Assembly: GCA_964529745.1 (NCBI GenBank)
Contig: CAZGZR010000009.1
Coordinates: 1-56,833 of the forward strand
Source of the DNA: RBG-16-57-9 sp964529745
GTDB lineage: Archaea > Thermoproteota > Bathyarchaeia > TCS64
Length of the DNA stretch: 56,833 nt
Direction: 5' to 3'
Below the pieces are notes generated by a model that did not search any database, was not told the DNA's origin, and saw nothing but the letters and a program-made list of their open reading frames with translations. The position numbers and the translations under genes are program-made. Shown here in pieces: positions 34,970-43,499 of this stretch (its first letter is position 1; every line of letters starts with the position of its first letter).

Positions 34970-35728
34970 TCATTGAGGGTCTCCGCCGTGGTGGGGGCCG
35001 TGGGGGTGGGCCCTCAGCCATGGCCTTCCCTCGTCATCGACGTTGACGAATATGTGGTTCGCGAGGCCCCTGCCGAGGGCGAGGCTGGTGCCCCTGACCT
35101 CGACCTCCACGGGCCCCTTGAAGGGCGCCGCCTTCACCATCTTCACGTACGTTCCCGGCGTCAGCCCCATGTCCATGATCCTCTGGGTGGCGTGCCTGCC
35201 CCCCCTTATGAAGGCGACCCTGCCCTCTTCCCCCGGCTTAAGGTTACTGAGCTGCGTCATGAGGGGGTGCTCCGGGCCGGCCGCCTCCCGCACCTCCTCG
35301 CACTCGTTGCAGTTATCCACATCCAGTGGGCAATCAGGTATGGGGGAGTCATCGGGGCAGGTCTCGGGTTTGTTCATGGCCTTGCATAGGGCGACCGCGG
35401 CTTCGTCGGATATGCCGTGCTCCATCCGGCACGCCTCGTCATGTATCTTATCTATGGGCAGCTTCAGGAAGTCGTATAGGAACCTCTCTATGAGCCGGTG
35501 TTTACGGACAACCTTCTGGGCGAGCGCCATGCCTTTCCCAGTGAGGTACGCCCCCTTGTAGGGCTCGTACTCGACGAGGCCCTCGTCCGCGAGGCGTTTG
35601 ATCATCTGGGTCACGCTGGGGGGGCTTACTTTGAGCTTCTCGGAGAGCGCATTGTTCTTGGCCAGCTCTCCCCGCTCGTTAAATCCGTAGATGGCTTCGA
35701 GGTACTCTTCCACGCTTTCGCTGCCCAA
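34970..35728 (-). CDS. DtxR/MntR-type metal regulator fused to FeoA
   Basis: N-terminal winged helix (SVEEYLEAIYGF, then LKVSPPSVTQMIKRL) and metal-sensing dimer domain (RFLYDFLKLPIDKIHDEACRMEHGISDEA), followed by a cysteine-rich linker, then a FeoA-like SH3 domain (MTQLSNLKPGEEGRVAFIRGG...). It should repress iron uptake genes when metal is plentiful. The TTG at 35728 is chosen because the reading frame upstream crosses the palindromic operator and TATA box; GTG at 35713 is an alternative. It is followed 11 nt later by feoB. Confidence 0.88.
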   Translation of the reverse strand: MGSESVEEYLEAIYGFNERGELAKNNALSEKLKVSPPSVTQMIKRLADEGLVEYEPYKGAYLTGKGMALAQKVVRKHRLIERFLYDFLKLPIDKIHDEACRMEHGISDEAAVALCKAMNKPETCPDDSPIPDCPLDVDNCNECEEVREAAGPEHPLMTQLSNLKPGEEGRVAFIRGGRHATQRIMDMGLTPGTYVKMVKAAPFKGPVEVEVRGTSLALGRGLANHIFVNVDDEGRPWLRAHPHGPHHGGDPQ

Positions 35729-35738
35729 ACCTATCCCA

Positions 35739-35765
35739 AATTTAGGTATACCTAAATTATATAAA
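35739..35765 (-). promoter_or_regulatory. Perfect palindromic DtxR-type operator with TATA box
   Basis: AATTTAGGTATACCTAAATT (35739-35758) is a perfect 20-bp palindrome. The core TTTAGG...CCTAAA is the known half-site type of DtxR-family repressors. The TATA box TTTATATAA (minus strand, 35757-35765) is directly upstream and overlaps its edge, and the start of the regulator gene is 11 bp further on. Repressor on this site would block transcription start. This is therefore an autoregulatory operator for the dtxR-feoA/feoB operon. Confidence 0.8.
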
Positions 35766-35777
35766 TGTTGTTGAAGA

Positions 35778-36818
35778 TTATACGAGGACGTAGCTGAACC
35801 GCGGCGTCCCGGCCACACCCCCCTCCACGCGGGGGTCGATGGACTCCACTACCCTGAACTCACGCTTGAGCATCTCGACCACGTCGATGTACGGGTTCAC
35901 AACGCTGACGCCCGCCTTCCTCAACGCGTTCCACTCGTCAACCGAGAGGCCGTAGGCCTCAGCCCAGGCGTCTGGGTTCAGGTCGTACCACATCTCCCTG
36001 AAGTCCCTGCGCCCCTTCTCGCGGAGCACGTCTTCGAACCGCTCTCCCAGCAGGTTAATGTCCAGCCTGAGATCGGGCGCCAGCCTATCTTTGTCGAGGA
36101 CGCTGATCTCGGCGCCGCCCCGGGTCAGCCTGATGAGGCTGTTCTTCGGCGGTCTGAATATGCTGGTCATCTCGTCTTCGACGTCCCTGAGGCCTATCCT
36201 GCTGCTGACGAACATTGCCTCGTCGTCTCCCAGAGCCACGTAACATGGCTGGTGCCAGTTGGCGATGTACACAGTGTCGGGCTCATCGACACCGATGGCT
36301 CCCAAAAGGAAGCTGCCAGTCAACTGGGCGGACACACTCTTCAAGGCATCACCAACGGGTTTGCCGCCGGCCACCTCGTCCGCGAGCATGTGTACAGCGA
36401 CCTCGCTGTCTGTGATGCCGTCAACCTCAGGGCTGTAGCTCCTGAACTCGTGGCTATCCCTGAGCCTCTCCCAGTGATCCCTGTAGTTGGAGATGCCGCC
36501 GTTATGCATCAACGCGATGCCTCCGTCGTCGCTCAGGAACGGGTGGGCCATCCCGACGGTGTTATACCGGGCGTCTTCCTTGGCCGTGGCGTTGTACCTG
36601 CTGTGGGCTATGGCGCAGGTCCCGTCGAGCCTCTCGATGTCCATGGTCTTCTTCACGTGGGCGACGTGGCCCGGGGCCTTGACTACGTCGATCCTGTCTC
36701 CTTTGAGGACTCCTATGCCGGTGGCATGGCCGCCGAAGTATGGCTCCTGATACTGGAGGGCGTTCAGGAGCAGGGGCGCTATGGGTCTGTCCCCGACGTA
36801 AGCGGCGAGTTGACACAT
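35778..36818 (-). CDS. Stand-alone class II glutamine amidotransferase, paralogue 1
   Basis: Ntn-type amidotransferase. The chain begins MCQLAAYVG, so Cys2 becomes the catalytic N-terminal nucleophile once Met is removed; for this reason I take the ATG at 36818, not 36827. IAHSRYNATA, HNGGISNYRDHWE, and GITDSEVAVHML match GlmS/EgtC-like glutaminase domains. There is no fused synthase domain in the 346 residues; the C-terminal 120 residues have no recognised family. The amide acceptor is unknown. A close paralogue with the same layout lies at 39295. Confidence 0.8.
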   Translation of the reverse strand: MCQLAAYVGDRPIAPLLLNALQYQEPYFGGHATGIGVLKGDRIDVVKAPGHVAHVKKTMDIERLDGTCAIAHSRYNATAKEDARYNTVGMAHPFLSDDGGIALMHNGGISNYRDHWERLRDSHEFRSYSPEVDGITDSEVAVHMLADEVAGGKPVGDALKSVSAQLTGSFLLGAIGVDEPDTVYIANWHQPCYVALGDDEAMFVSSRIGLRDVEDEMTSIFRPPKNSLIRLTRGGAEISVLDKDRLAPDLRLDINLLGERFEDVLREKGRRDFREMWYDLNPDAWAEAYGLSVDEWNALRKAGVSVVNPYIDVVEMLKREFRVVESIDPRVEGGVAGTPRFSYVLV

Positions 36819-37014
36819 ATGGATCAAAAAATGTGGTAGACGCTGGTTAAAATGTCTTGTCTAAAGAAGGCGATCTGACACGTACTTTCCACTGAAAACC
36901 CTCGGCCGTCTTCGACTCCAGTATATGTTCATCGAAGTCTTCGTGGATGTTACAGGGAACAAACCCCCTCTCCTCTCTCCCAACTGTTTAATTCCTCAAA
37001 TCATACCTTTAGAT

Positions 37015-38145
37015 ATGGTTAAAGCAGCTATTCTGGAAGGCGTCGAGAAGCTATCCATCACGGACTACCCCGTGCCCGAGGTCGAGGCAAACGGCATACT
37101 GCTAAGAATGGAGCTATGCGGCGTCTGCGGGACCGACATGCACATCTACGGCGGAAACATGAAAGTTCCCTACCCAATCATACCCGGCCACGAGTTCGTC
37201 GGAGTGGTGGAGGAGATAGGCGACGAGGCCAAAGGCTACGAGGTGAGGGGCAACCCCTTAGACGTTGGTGAAAGGGTGGTCGTGGTGCCTGGTACCAACC
37301 GCTTCTGCGGGGACTGCTACGGCTGCCGCTTCATGCCTCACAAGCCGACTCTGTGCACCAACAGGAGGGTCCTGGGCGTGAACATGACCAGCGCCGAGGC
37401 CCCCCACCTCAACGGCGGGTGGGCCGAGAAGGTGTACGTGGACGCCGAGCATTTCTGGGTCTACAGGGTGCCGGACGAGGTGCCGCCTGAGGTGGCGGTA
37501 CTCTCCGAGCCCATGGCGGTGAGCAGCCGCGCCTTCGAGAGAGCCTTGGCGCCAGGGCTGCCCACCTACGGCGAAGGCTTCAGGGTGGGCGGAAGCGTCG
37601 TCGTTCAAGGCGCGGGGGCTATAGGGCTTCTCGCCGTGGCCACCGCTGAGCTCGCAGGCGCAGGCAACATAATCAGCGTCGACATGGTCGACGAGAGGCT
37701 GAGGATGGCGGAGCGGCTCGGCGCGGACCACGTCGTCGACATGAGGCAGCACGAGACGGCAGAAGAGCGGGTAGCCGAGGTTAACAGGCTCACAGGCGGC
37801 TTGGGAGCGGACGTGGTCATCGAGTGCGTCGGCGTCCCAGCGGCGGTGCCCGAGGGTATCGACATGACTCGCCGCGGCGGCAGGTACGTGGAGGTGGGCC
37901 ACTACACGGACCCAGGGCCCGTGACCATCAATCCCCATATCATCTGCTTCAAGGACATGGACATACTGGGCAGCTGGGCGTACCCGCCCACCCAGTTCGC
38001 GACCTGCCTAGACCTCATGAGGCTGAGCGTGGATAGGCTGCCCCTCAGCGAGATAGTGACGCACAGGTTCAAGGTGGGGGAAGCCCAGAATGCCATGGAC
38101 AACGTCATCGCCCGGCACGGCATCAAGAGCGCCATACAGGGCTAA
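37015..38145 (+). CDS. Zinc-dependent alcohol/polyol dehydrogenase (MDR family)
   Basis: The start ATG at 37015 gives MVKAAILEGVEKL, the usual beginning of the family; the 30-residue extension upstream is not homologous. The catalytic zinc motif is CGVCGTDMHIYGG with GHEFVG downstream. The structural zinc loop is CGDCYGCRFMPHKPTLC. The cofactor-binding Rossmann fold has VQGAGAIGLLAVATA and VDMVDERL, favouring NAD. Substrate (sugar, polyol or threonine-like) is not evident. Length 376 residues. Divergent from the amidotransferase gene. Confidence 0.88.
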   Translation: MVKAAILEGVEKLSITDYPVPEVEANGILLRMELCGVCGTDMHIYGGNMKVPYPIIPGHEFVGVVEEIGDEAKGYEVRGNPLDVGERVVVVPGTNRFCGDCYGCRFMPHKPTLCTNRRVLGVNMTSAEAPHLNGGWAEKVYVDAEHFWVYRVPDEVPPEVAVLSEPMAVSSRAFERALAPGLPTYGEGFRVGGSVVVQGAGAIGLLAVATAELAGAGNIISVDMVDERLRMAERLGADHVVDMRQHETAEERVAEVNRLTGGLGADVVIECVGVPAAVPEGIDMTRRGGRYVEVGHYTDPGPVTINPHIICFKDMDILGSWAYPPTQFATCLDLMRLSVDRLPLSEIVTHRFKVGEAQNAMDNVIARHGIKSAIQG

Positions 38146-38198
38146 CCCCCTCTTCCTGTTTCGATCCTGATATATTGCCGAGCAGCCAATAGAGATTC

Positions 38199-39251
38199 AT
38201 GTTCAACCTGACAAAGGAGCAGGCGGACAGGGCGAGAGCACTCCACGAGGACTCGCTGGTCGTTGACACCCACAACGACACCATCCTTCACCTGATAAAG
38301 TCCCCCCCGTTCCTCACATCCGAAAACAACCCTCTTCCACCCAGGAGGACGCTGGGCGAACGGTCGGAGCACGGCCAGATAGACATCCCCCGCATAAGGG
38401 AGGGGGGCGTCGACTGCCTCCTCTTCGCCATGTACGTCAGCCCCCTGTACACGGCCAGGCTGCGACGCCTCGTGCAGATGCTGGACGCCTTCACCTTGGA
38501 GGTTGGGCGATACCCCGACCAGATAGCCGTGACGACCAACCACCGAGAGATAACGAAGACCGTAAAGGACGGGAAGATCGCGGCCGTGATCTCCGTCGAG
38601 GGCGGGGAGCCCCTCGAAGGCAGCATTGAGGCGCTGAGGACCATCCACAGACTCGGCGTTAGGTCCCTCACCCTTACCCACTTCCCCCGGAACGAGCTGG
38701 GAGACGGCTCAGGCGCTGACTCAGGCAGCCACCTCACCGAGTTCGGGTTAGATGTGGTCCACGAGATGAACCGGCTGGGGATGCTCGTGGACATAAGCCA
38801 TCTCAACGAGACGGGTTTCTGGGACGTCATCGAGCAGAGCAGCGACCCCGTCGTCGCCACCCACAGCAACTGCAAGGCCCTCTGCAGCCACCACAGGAAC
38901 CTCACCGACGACCAGATCAAGGCGCTGGCGGAGCGAGGCGGCGTCATGAACCTCAGCTTCTGCGCGGGCTTCATCAAGGACGGCATAGGCTTCGGCAACC
39001 CCGAGGCCATCAAGAAGGTCACCGTCGAGGACTGGCTTGACCACCTTAACCACGCCGTCGAGCTCGTGGGCACGAGCCACGTGGGCATCGGCTCAGACCT
39101 CGACGGAGGCTGCGGGTTCCCCGGCCTCGACGACGTCACCAAGTTTCCCTCCCTCACCGAGGGCATGGTTTCACGCGGCTACTCCGATGGGGACATCAGG
39201 AAGATTCTGGGCGCCAACGACCTAAGGGTCTTCAAGAAGGTGCTGAAATAA
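38199..39251 (+). CDS. Membrane dipeptidase family (M19, renal dipeptidase-like)
   Basis: Zinc dipeptidase. VVDTHNDTILH gives the H-x-D ligands, EGGEPLEGS the bridging Glu, DISHLNE and ATHSN the further His ligands, and GIGSDLDG the catalytic Asp region. The length of 350 residues is normal. No signal peptide is present, so it is probably a cytoplasmic enzyme. The ATG at 38199 follows the alcohol dehydrogenase by 53 nt on the same strand. Confidence 0.88.
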   Translation: MFNLTKEQADRARALHEDSLVVDTHNDTILHLIKSPPFLTSENNPLPPRRTLGERSEHGQIDIPRIREGGVDCLLFAMYVSPLYTARLRRLVQMLDAFTLEVGRYPDQIAVTTNHREITKTVKDGKIAAVISVEGGEPLEGSIEALRTIHRLGVRSLTLTHFPRNELGDGSGADSGSHLTEFGLDVVHEMNRLGMLVDISHLNETGFWDVIEQSSDPVVATHSNCKALCSHHRNLTDDQIKALAERGGVMNLSFCAGFIKDGIGFGNPEAIKKVTVEDWLDHLNHAVELVGTSHVGIGSDLDGGCGFPGLDDVTKFPSLTEGMVSRGYSDGDIRKILGANDLRVFKKVLK

Positions 39252-39294
39252 GGCGCTCTGGCCTCTTCAAACCAATTTTTTAGCCCTAAAAGGA

Positions 39295-40329
39295 TTAGGG
39301 TGCTGACCAGAAGACACGGGGCACAGTGACGCCGCCCTCTACGCGTGGGCGGACGATCCTTCCTATCAAGCCCTTTTCCGCCATATCGGCAAGGGGCTCC
39401 ATGACCTGGTTTTGGTCGCCCCACCCCATCCTGTAGAACCTAGTCCACTCCCCCTTATCGAGCCCGAAGACCTTCTCGAACCCATCCTTGGCCAACGACA
39501 GGAGGAGGCTTATGGTGTCCATCTCACCCCTCTTCCTGAGGACTCGCAGCGACTCCTCCAGAAGAATGTCCTCGTCTAGCTTGGGGTCCAACGCGGTCCG
39601 TTTGGGGTCCAGCTTGCTTATCTCCACGCGGTCGCGGGTCAACTTGATGAGGCTGTTCCTCGGGGCGGTGAAGATGTCGAACTCGTCCCAGACGTGGGCT
39701 AGCCCCAGTCTGCTTGAGCTGAAGATGGTTTCGTCGTCGCCTTTGCCGAGGGTGCATGCCTGCACCCAGTTGGCGATGTGAACGGCCTCAGGCTCCTCGG
39801 CTGAGATGGCAGTGAGCAACACCATTCCTGTGAGGCTGTTGGCCGTCTCCCTCAAGGCTTGGTGCACTCCTTTCCCCTCCTTGAGCCTGGTCTCGAGGAG
39901 GCGTACAGCTACCTCGCTGTCGGTTATGTCATCGACCCTAGGGCTGTAGCTTTCGAACTCGTAGGTCTTCCTGAGCGCCTCCCAGTGATCCTTGTAGTTG
40001 TTGATGACGCCGTTGTGCATCAGCGCCACCCCACCGTCCGACGTGAACCATGGATGAGCGTTGCCCTCGAGGTTATACTCGGGGCCCTTGAAGACGCTGA
40101 GGCTGTACCTGCTGTGAGCGATCCCCGTGTTGCCTCTCAGCGACGCGATGCCCGAGTTGGACTTGACGTGTTCGACGGGGCCAGGCTTCTTGACTAGGCT
40201 GATCCCGCCATCGCTGAGGGTCGCCAAGCCCGTGGCTTGACCCCCGGCATACCCCTCTTGAAGCCTGAGCGATTCCAGGAGCAGGGGCGCGACGGGTCTG
40301 TCCCCGACGTAGGCGGCTAGCTGGCACAT
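39295..40329 (-). CDS. Stand-alone class II glutamine amidotransferase, paralogue 2
   Basis: MCQLAAYVGDRPVAPLLLES is nearly identical to the beginning of the paralogue at 35778, with Cys2 as nucleophile. IAHSRYSLSV, HNGVINNYKDHWE and DITDSEVAVRL also match. Like the paralogue it has no fused synthase domain. It lies 24 nt downstream of the ilvN1 gene, so it is probably cotranscribed with it, which suggests but does not prove a role in amino-acid metabolism. Length 344 residues. Confidence 0.8.
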   Translation of the reverse strand: MCQLAAYVGDRPVAPLLLESLRLQEGYAGGQATGLATLSDGGISLVKKPGPVEHVKSNSGIASLRGNTGIAHSRYSLSVFKGPEYNLEGNAHPWFTSDGGVALMHNGVINNYKDHWEALRKTYEFESYSPRVDDITDSEVAVRLLETRLKEGKGVHQALRETANSLTGMVLLTAISAEEPEAVHIANWVQACTLGKGDDETIFSSSRLGLAHVWDEFDIFTAPRNSLIKLTRDRVEISKLDPKRTALDPKLDEDILLEESLRVLRKRGEMDTISLLLSLAKDGFEKVFGLDKGEWTRFYRMGWGDQNQVMEPLADMAEKGLIGRIVRPRVEGGVTVPRVFWSAP

Positions 40330-40353
40330 GTTGTATGAATAAAATCTGGTCTG

Positions 40354-40866
40354 CTATAAGACGTGGGTCTCCTCGAGGGTGATCCACCCCTTCTCGATGG
40401 CGGTTATGCCGGTGCGGGCGGCCTCTATGATGCCTATGTGCTTCACGTTCCCCATGAACTCGCTAACCTCGTTCACCGAGCCCGTCACCTGAGCCACTAT
40501 GGTGTCCGGCTTGATGTCCAGTATCAACCCCTTGTAGTGGTTGATGGTCTCCAGGGCCTCCTCCTGGGCCAGGGGGTCCGCTGTGTGGAGCTTCACCAGC
40601 GCCAGATCCCTCTGGATGGTCCTCAACGGGTCCAGGCGCTTGACTACGATGACGTCCACCATCTTGTCCAGCTGCTCGACGAGCTTGGTGATCTCGTGGG
40701 CGTCGCCGCGGGACGTTATGGTGATCCTGGTGGTGTCCTCGTCCTCGCCGGCGATGGCGGTGATGCTGTGGATGTTGAAGTTCTTGCGCCTGAAGTTGTT
40801 GCTTATGTTGAAGAGGACGCCGGGCTTGTTCTCCACGAGGAGGCTTATCACGTTTAATGGTTTCAC
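40354..40866 (-). CDS. ilvN: Acetolactate synthase regulatory (small) subunit, copy 1
   Basis: ACT-domain protein. VISLLVENKPGVLFNISNNFRRKNFNIHSI is the family N-terminus (in parts: SLLVENKPGVLF and RKNFNIHSI), and the second half (LIVKLHTADP-like LALVKLHTADPLAQEEAL) is the small-subunit C-terminal domain. It binds branched-chain amino acids and gives feedback control of acetolactate synthase. GTG start, near-leaderless behind the TATA-like TTTTAAAAC at about 40890. It is separated from ilvB copy 1 by an inverted creatininase gene. Paralogue at 47457. Confidence 0.93.
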   Translation of the reverse strand: MKPLNVISLLVENKPGVLFNISNNFRRKNFNIHSITAIAGEDEDTTRITITSRGDAHEITKLVEQLDKMVDVIVVKRLDPLRTIQRDLALVKLHTADPLAQEEALETINHYKGLILDIKPDTIVAQVTGSVNEVSEFMGNVKHIGIIEAARTGITAIEKGWITLEETHVL

Positions 40867-40888
40867 GTATACCCTTGGGGCGGTCTAG

Positions 40889-40930
40889 GTTTTAAAACAC
40901 TCCCCAGGCTCGTATATGGGGGAGCCCCAT
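40889..40930 (-). promoter_or_regulatory. ilvN1 promoter with ATGGGG/CCCCAT inverted repeat
   Basis: TTTTAAAAC (minus strand) at 40889-40898 is the probable TATA box of the copy 1 small-subunit gene. ATGGGG-gag-CCCCAT at 40916-40930 is a perfect inverted repeat just upstream. ATGGGG is also the repeated core of the leader elements of the two ilvB genes, which suggests one regulator. The gap is shared with the divergent creatininase gene. Confidence 0.4.
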
Positions 40931-40961
40931 TATTTTAATCTCCGTGCACGAGGTACATATC

Positions 40962-41720
40962 ATGTCAAAGACGTTTCTATGGGAGATGACCTACGAGGAG
41001 GCACGCACCGCTTTCGAGGAGGCCGACTTCGTCGTGCTACCGACTGGGAGCATCGAGCAGCACTCCATACACCTACCCGTCTCGGTGGACAGCATCCGCG
41101 CCGAGGAGCTCACCAAGTACCTCGTCGAGCACTCCGGGGGGTTGAGGATGGTCATGCTGCCCACCCTCGTCTACGGGCAGTCCCTGCACCACATCAGGTT
41201 CCCGGGCACGATCACCCTGACCGAGGAAACCTACATGAACGTAATCAAGGACATCGCCTGGAGCGTCAAGCAGCACGGAGCCAAACGGCTTCTCATAGTC
41301 AACTACCACGGCGGCAACGTTGCTCCGATAGAGGTGACGCGCCTCAGGATAGAGCGGGAGATAGGGCTAAGGGTGTACCTCGTGAAGTGGTCAGAGTACG
41401 CCTCCGAGACGGTGAAGGCGTGGGCGCCTGAGGTGGATTACGGGCACAGCGGCTTCTACGAGACCAGCATGATACTGAAGTTTAGGCCCGACCTCGTCCA
41501 AAGGAGCAAGTTCAAGGTCCAGGAGACGCGCCACGACTCCAAGATGATGGGCGGCAGGACGCCTACGAGGGCACCATCCGCCGCGTACTTCGACGACAAC
41601 TACATCACGGGAGGCATCGGCGACCCGTCCTTCTCCTCCGTGGAGCTCGCGGACAAGGTGATCCCGGTGGCCACGGGGAAGATAGTTGAGGCGCTGAAGG
41701 AGGACATGCAACGCGAGTAG
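40962..41720 (+). CDS. Creatininase-family amidohydrolase
   Basis: VVLPTGSIEQHSIHLPVSVDS carries the metal ligands of the creatininase family (Glu, His and Asp; in the form GSIEQHSIHLP). VNYHGGN and EVDYGHSGFYETS match the second and third parts of the active site. Family members include creatininases and ring-opening amidohydrolases of flavin and riboflavin-derived compounds such as F420 biosynthesis FAPy hydrolase (ArfB), but I cannot place this one. The ATG at 40962 is preferred to GTG at 40944. Its 3' end is 6 nt from the convergent ilvB copy 1. Confidence 0.82.
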   Translation: MSKTFLWEMTYEEARTAFEEADFVVLPTGSIEQHSIHLPVSVDSIRAEELTKYLVEHSGGLRMVMLPTLVYGQSLHHIRFPGTITLTEETYMNVIKDIAWSVKQHGAKRLLIVNYHGGNVAPIEVTRLRIEREIGLRVYLVKWSEYASETVKAWAPEVDYGHSGFYETSMILKFRPDLVQRSKFKVQETRHDSKMMGGRTPTRAPSAAYFDDNYITGGIGDPSFSSVELADKVIPVATGKIVEALKEDMQRE

Positions 41721-41726
41721 GGGCAG

Positions 41727-43406
41727 CTAGTCCCTCGTGAGTATGTCCTTAAGCCCCATCCCCGGCGGGATCATGGGGTACACGTTCTCCTCGGGGTCGA
41801 TGGGCACGTCGATGACCGTCGTGTAGTCGGCGTCCACCGCCCTCCTCAGCTCAGCATTAAGCTCCTTCATGGTCTCTGCCCTGACACCGTGGGCCCCATA
41901 GGTCCCGGCTAGCTCGGCGAAGTCCAGCATGTAGTCCCTGTTCACCGCCGAGTACCGTCCATCCATGAAGAGCCTCTGCCACTGGGCCACCATGCCAAGC
42001 ATCCTGTTGTTGAACACCACCACGACTATGGGGAGATCCTCCTCCACCGCCACCGCCAGGTTGTTCTCGGTCATGGCGAAGCTGCCGTCCCCCGAGATGT
42101 TCAGCACCACCCTCTCGGGCTTCGCGGCCTTGGCGCCGATGGCGGCCGGCGTCCCCCAGCCCATGGTGCCCAGGCCTCCGCTCGTCATGAAGGTCCCCGG
42201 CTCGTAGACGTCGAAGTGGATGGCCGCCCACATCTGGTGCTGACCCACGTCGGTGGTGACCAGGGCGTCGCCCGGCAGCGCCTTTCTAATGGCTTTTATA
42301 ACATTGGGGCCCGTGAGGTCGCTAGCGTCGTCGGGCCACTCTAGGCTCTTCCTGTACTCCTCTATCCGCTTGGCCCAGTCGCCGTTTCCGTTCACCATCC
42401 TCCGGGCCTTGATCCTTTTAATGAGTCGGTTCAGGCTGGTCTTGGCGTCGCCCCAGACCCTGGTGACGCTGTCCACGTTCTTGTCGATCTCGCTCTTGTC
42501 GATGTCTAGGTGCACTATCTTGGCGTCAGGCGCGAACCCGGCCAGGGCGCCCGTGGTCCTGTCGCTGAACCGTGAGCCCGCGACTAGCAGCACGTCGGCG
42601 TCGGGGATCATGTAGTTCGCCTCGGTCCTGCCGTGCATCCCCAGGAGCCCAAGGCTGAGGGGGTGGCTGCTGGGTATGGCTCCCTTGCCCATGAGGCTCG
42701 TGGCGGTGGGCGCGTTGAGAAGCTCGGCCAGGGCCGTGAGCTCCGGCGCCGCCCCCGAGGCGACCACTCCGCCGCCGGCGATGATGGCTGGCCGCTCCGC
42801 CTCGGCCAGCAATTGGGCGGCCCACTCCAGCTCGTTGGGGTCCGGCTCCACCCGTGGCTGGTACCCCGAGAACCCTATGGGCGAGTCGAAGTCCATCTCC
42901 GCCTCGTCGGTGGTGACGTTCTTGGGGATGTCGATTAGGACGGCTCCCTTTCGCCCCGTGTTGCTGACGTGGAGCGCGGCCTTCACGGCCCAAGGGATGC
43001 GATGGGCCTCCCTCACCTGGTGGTTCCACTTCGTGATGCTGGCGGTGACGCCTATTATGTCAACCTCTTGGAACGCGTCGGTGCCCACCATCCCCATGGG
43101 GACTTGGCCCGTGAACGCCACGAGGGGGCTGCTGTCCAGCTGCGCCGTGGCGACGCCTGTGACGATGTTGGTGGCGCCGGGGCCGCTGGTTACCTGAACC
43201 ACACCGGGTTTGCCCGAGGCCCTTGCGTAGCCGTCGGCCATGTGGGCGCTGCCCTGCTCGTGGACGCCGGGTATGTACCTTATGTCGCTGCCCAGCATCT
43301 CATCGCATATTGGTATGAGGGCTGCGCCCGTGATGCCGAAGACGTGGGTGACCCCCTCTTTCTCCAGCGCCTCGACGTAGGCTCTGGCGCCTGTCATCTT
43401 AGCCAT
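41727..43406 (-). CDS. ilvB: Acetolactate synthase catalytic (large) subunit, copy 1
   Basis: TPP-dependent enzyme joining two pyruvates to acetolactate for valine and leucine, or pyruvate with 2-oxobutyrate for isoleucine. VHEQGSAHMADGYAR provides the conserved TPP-activating Glu. LLVAGSRFSDRTTG is in the central FAD/cofactor domain, and the TPP motif GDGSFAMTENNL with NNRMLGMVAQWQ is in the C-terminal part. The N-terminus has FGITGAALIP where most homologues have FGYPGG. Length 559 residues. The partner subunit is probably the small-subunit gene beyond the inverted creatininase. A structured leader lies upstream. Confidence 0.93.
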   Translation of the reverse strand: MAKMTGARAYVEALEKEGVTHVFGITGAALIPICDEMLGSDIRYIPGVHEQGSAHMADGYARASGKPGVVQVTSGPGATNIVTGVATAQLDSSPLVAFTGQVPMGMVGTDAFQEVDIIGVTASITKWNHQVREAHRIPWAVKAALHVSNTGRKGAVLIDIPKNVTTDEAEMDFDSPIGFSGYQPRVEPDPNELEWAAQLLAEAERPAIIAGGGVVASGAAPELTALAELLNAPTATSLMGKGAIPSSHPLSLGLLGMHGRTEANYMIPDADVLLVAGSRFSDRTTGALAGFAPDAKIVHLDIDKSEIDKNVDSVTRVWGDAKTSLNRLIKRIKARRMVNGNGDWAKRIEEYRKSLEWPDDASDLTGPNVIKAIRKALPGDALVTTDVGQHQMWAAIHFDVYEPGTFMTSGGLGTMGWGTPAAIGAKAAKPERVVLNISGDGSFAMTENNLAVAVEEDLPIVVVVFNNRMLGMVAQWQRLFMDGRYSAVNRDYMLDFAELAGTYGAHGVRAETMKELNAELRRAVDADYTTVIDVPIDPEENVYPMIPPGMGLKDILTRD

Positions 43407-43499
43407 TTACACGCCTCCAGAAAACGCCTAGCCTTGAGGTCTTGCAGGCTTGTTTCGGTTCTTCGAGGACCCTCCGGGTCCATGTGGTTTGTATCTTAC

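Noticed and set aside
35729..35818. Longer start of the DtxR-FeoA gene at 35818
   Set aside because: The extension would translate the operator palindrome and TATA box; the domain begins at SVEEYLEAIY.
43400..43486. Short upstream frame (MDPEGPRR...) overlapping the ilvB copy 1 start
   Set aside because: It could be a leader peptide, but it is not enriched in Val, Ile or Leu codons, and ribosome-mediated attenuation is not established in archaea. No counterpart is seen before copy 2.
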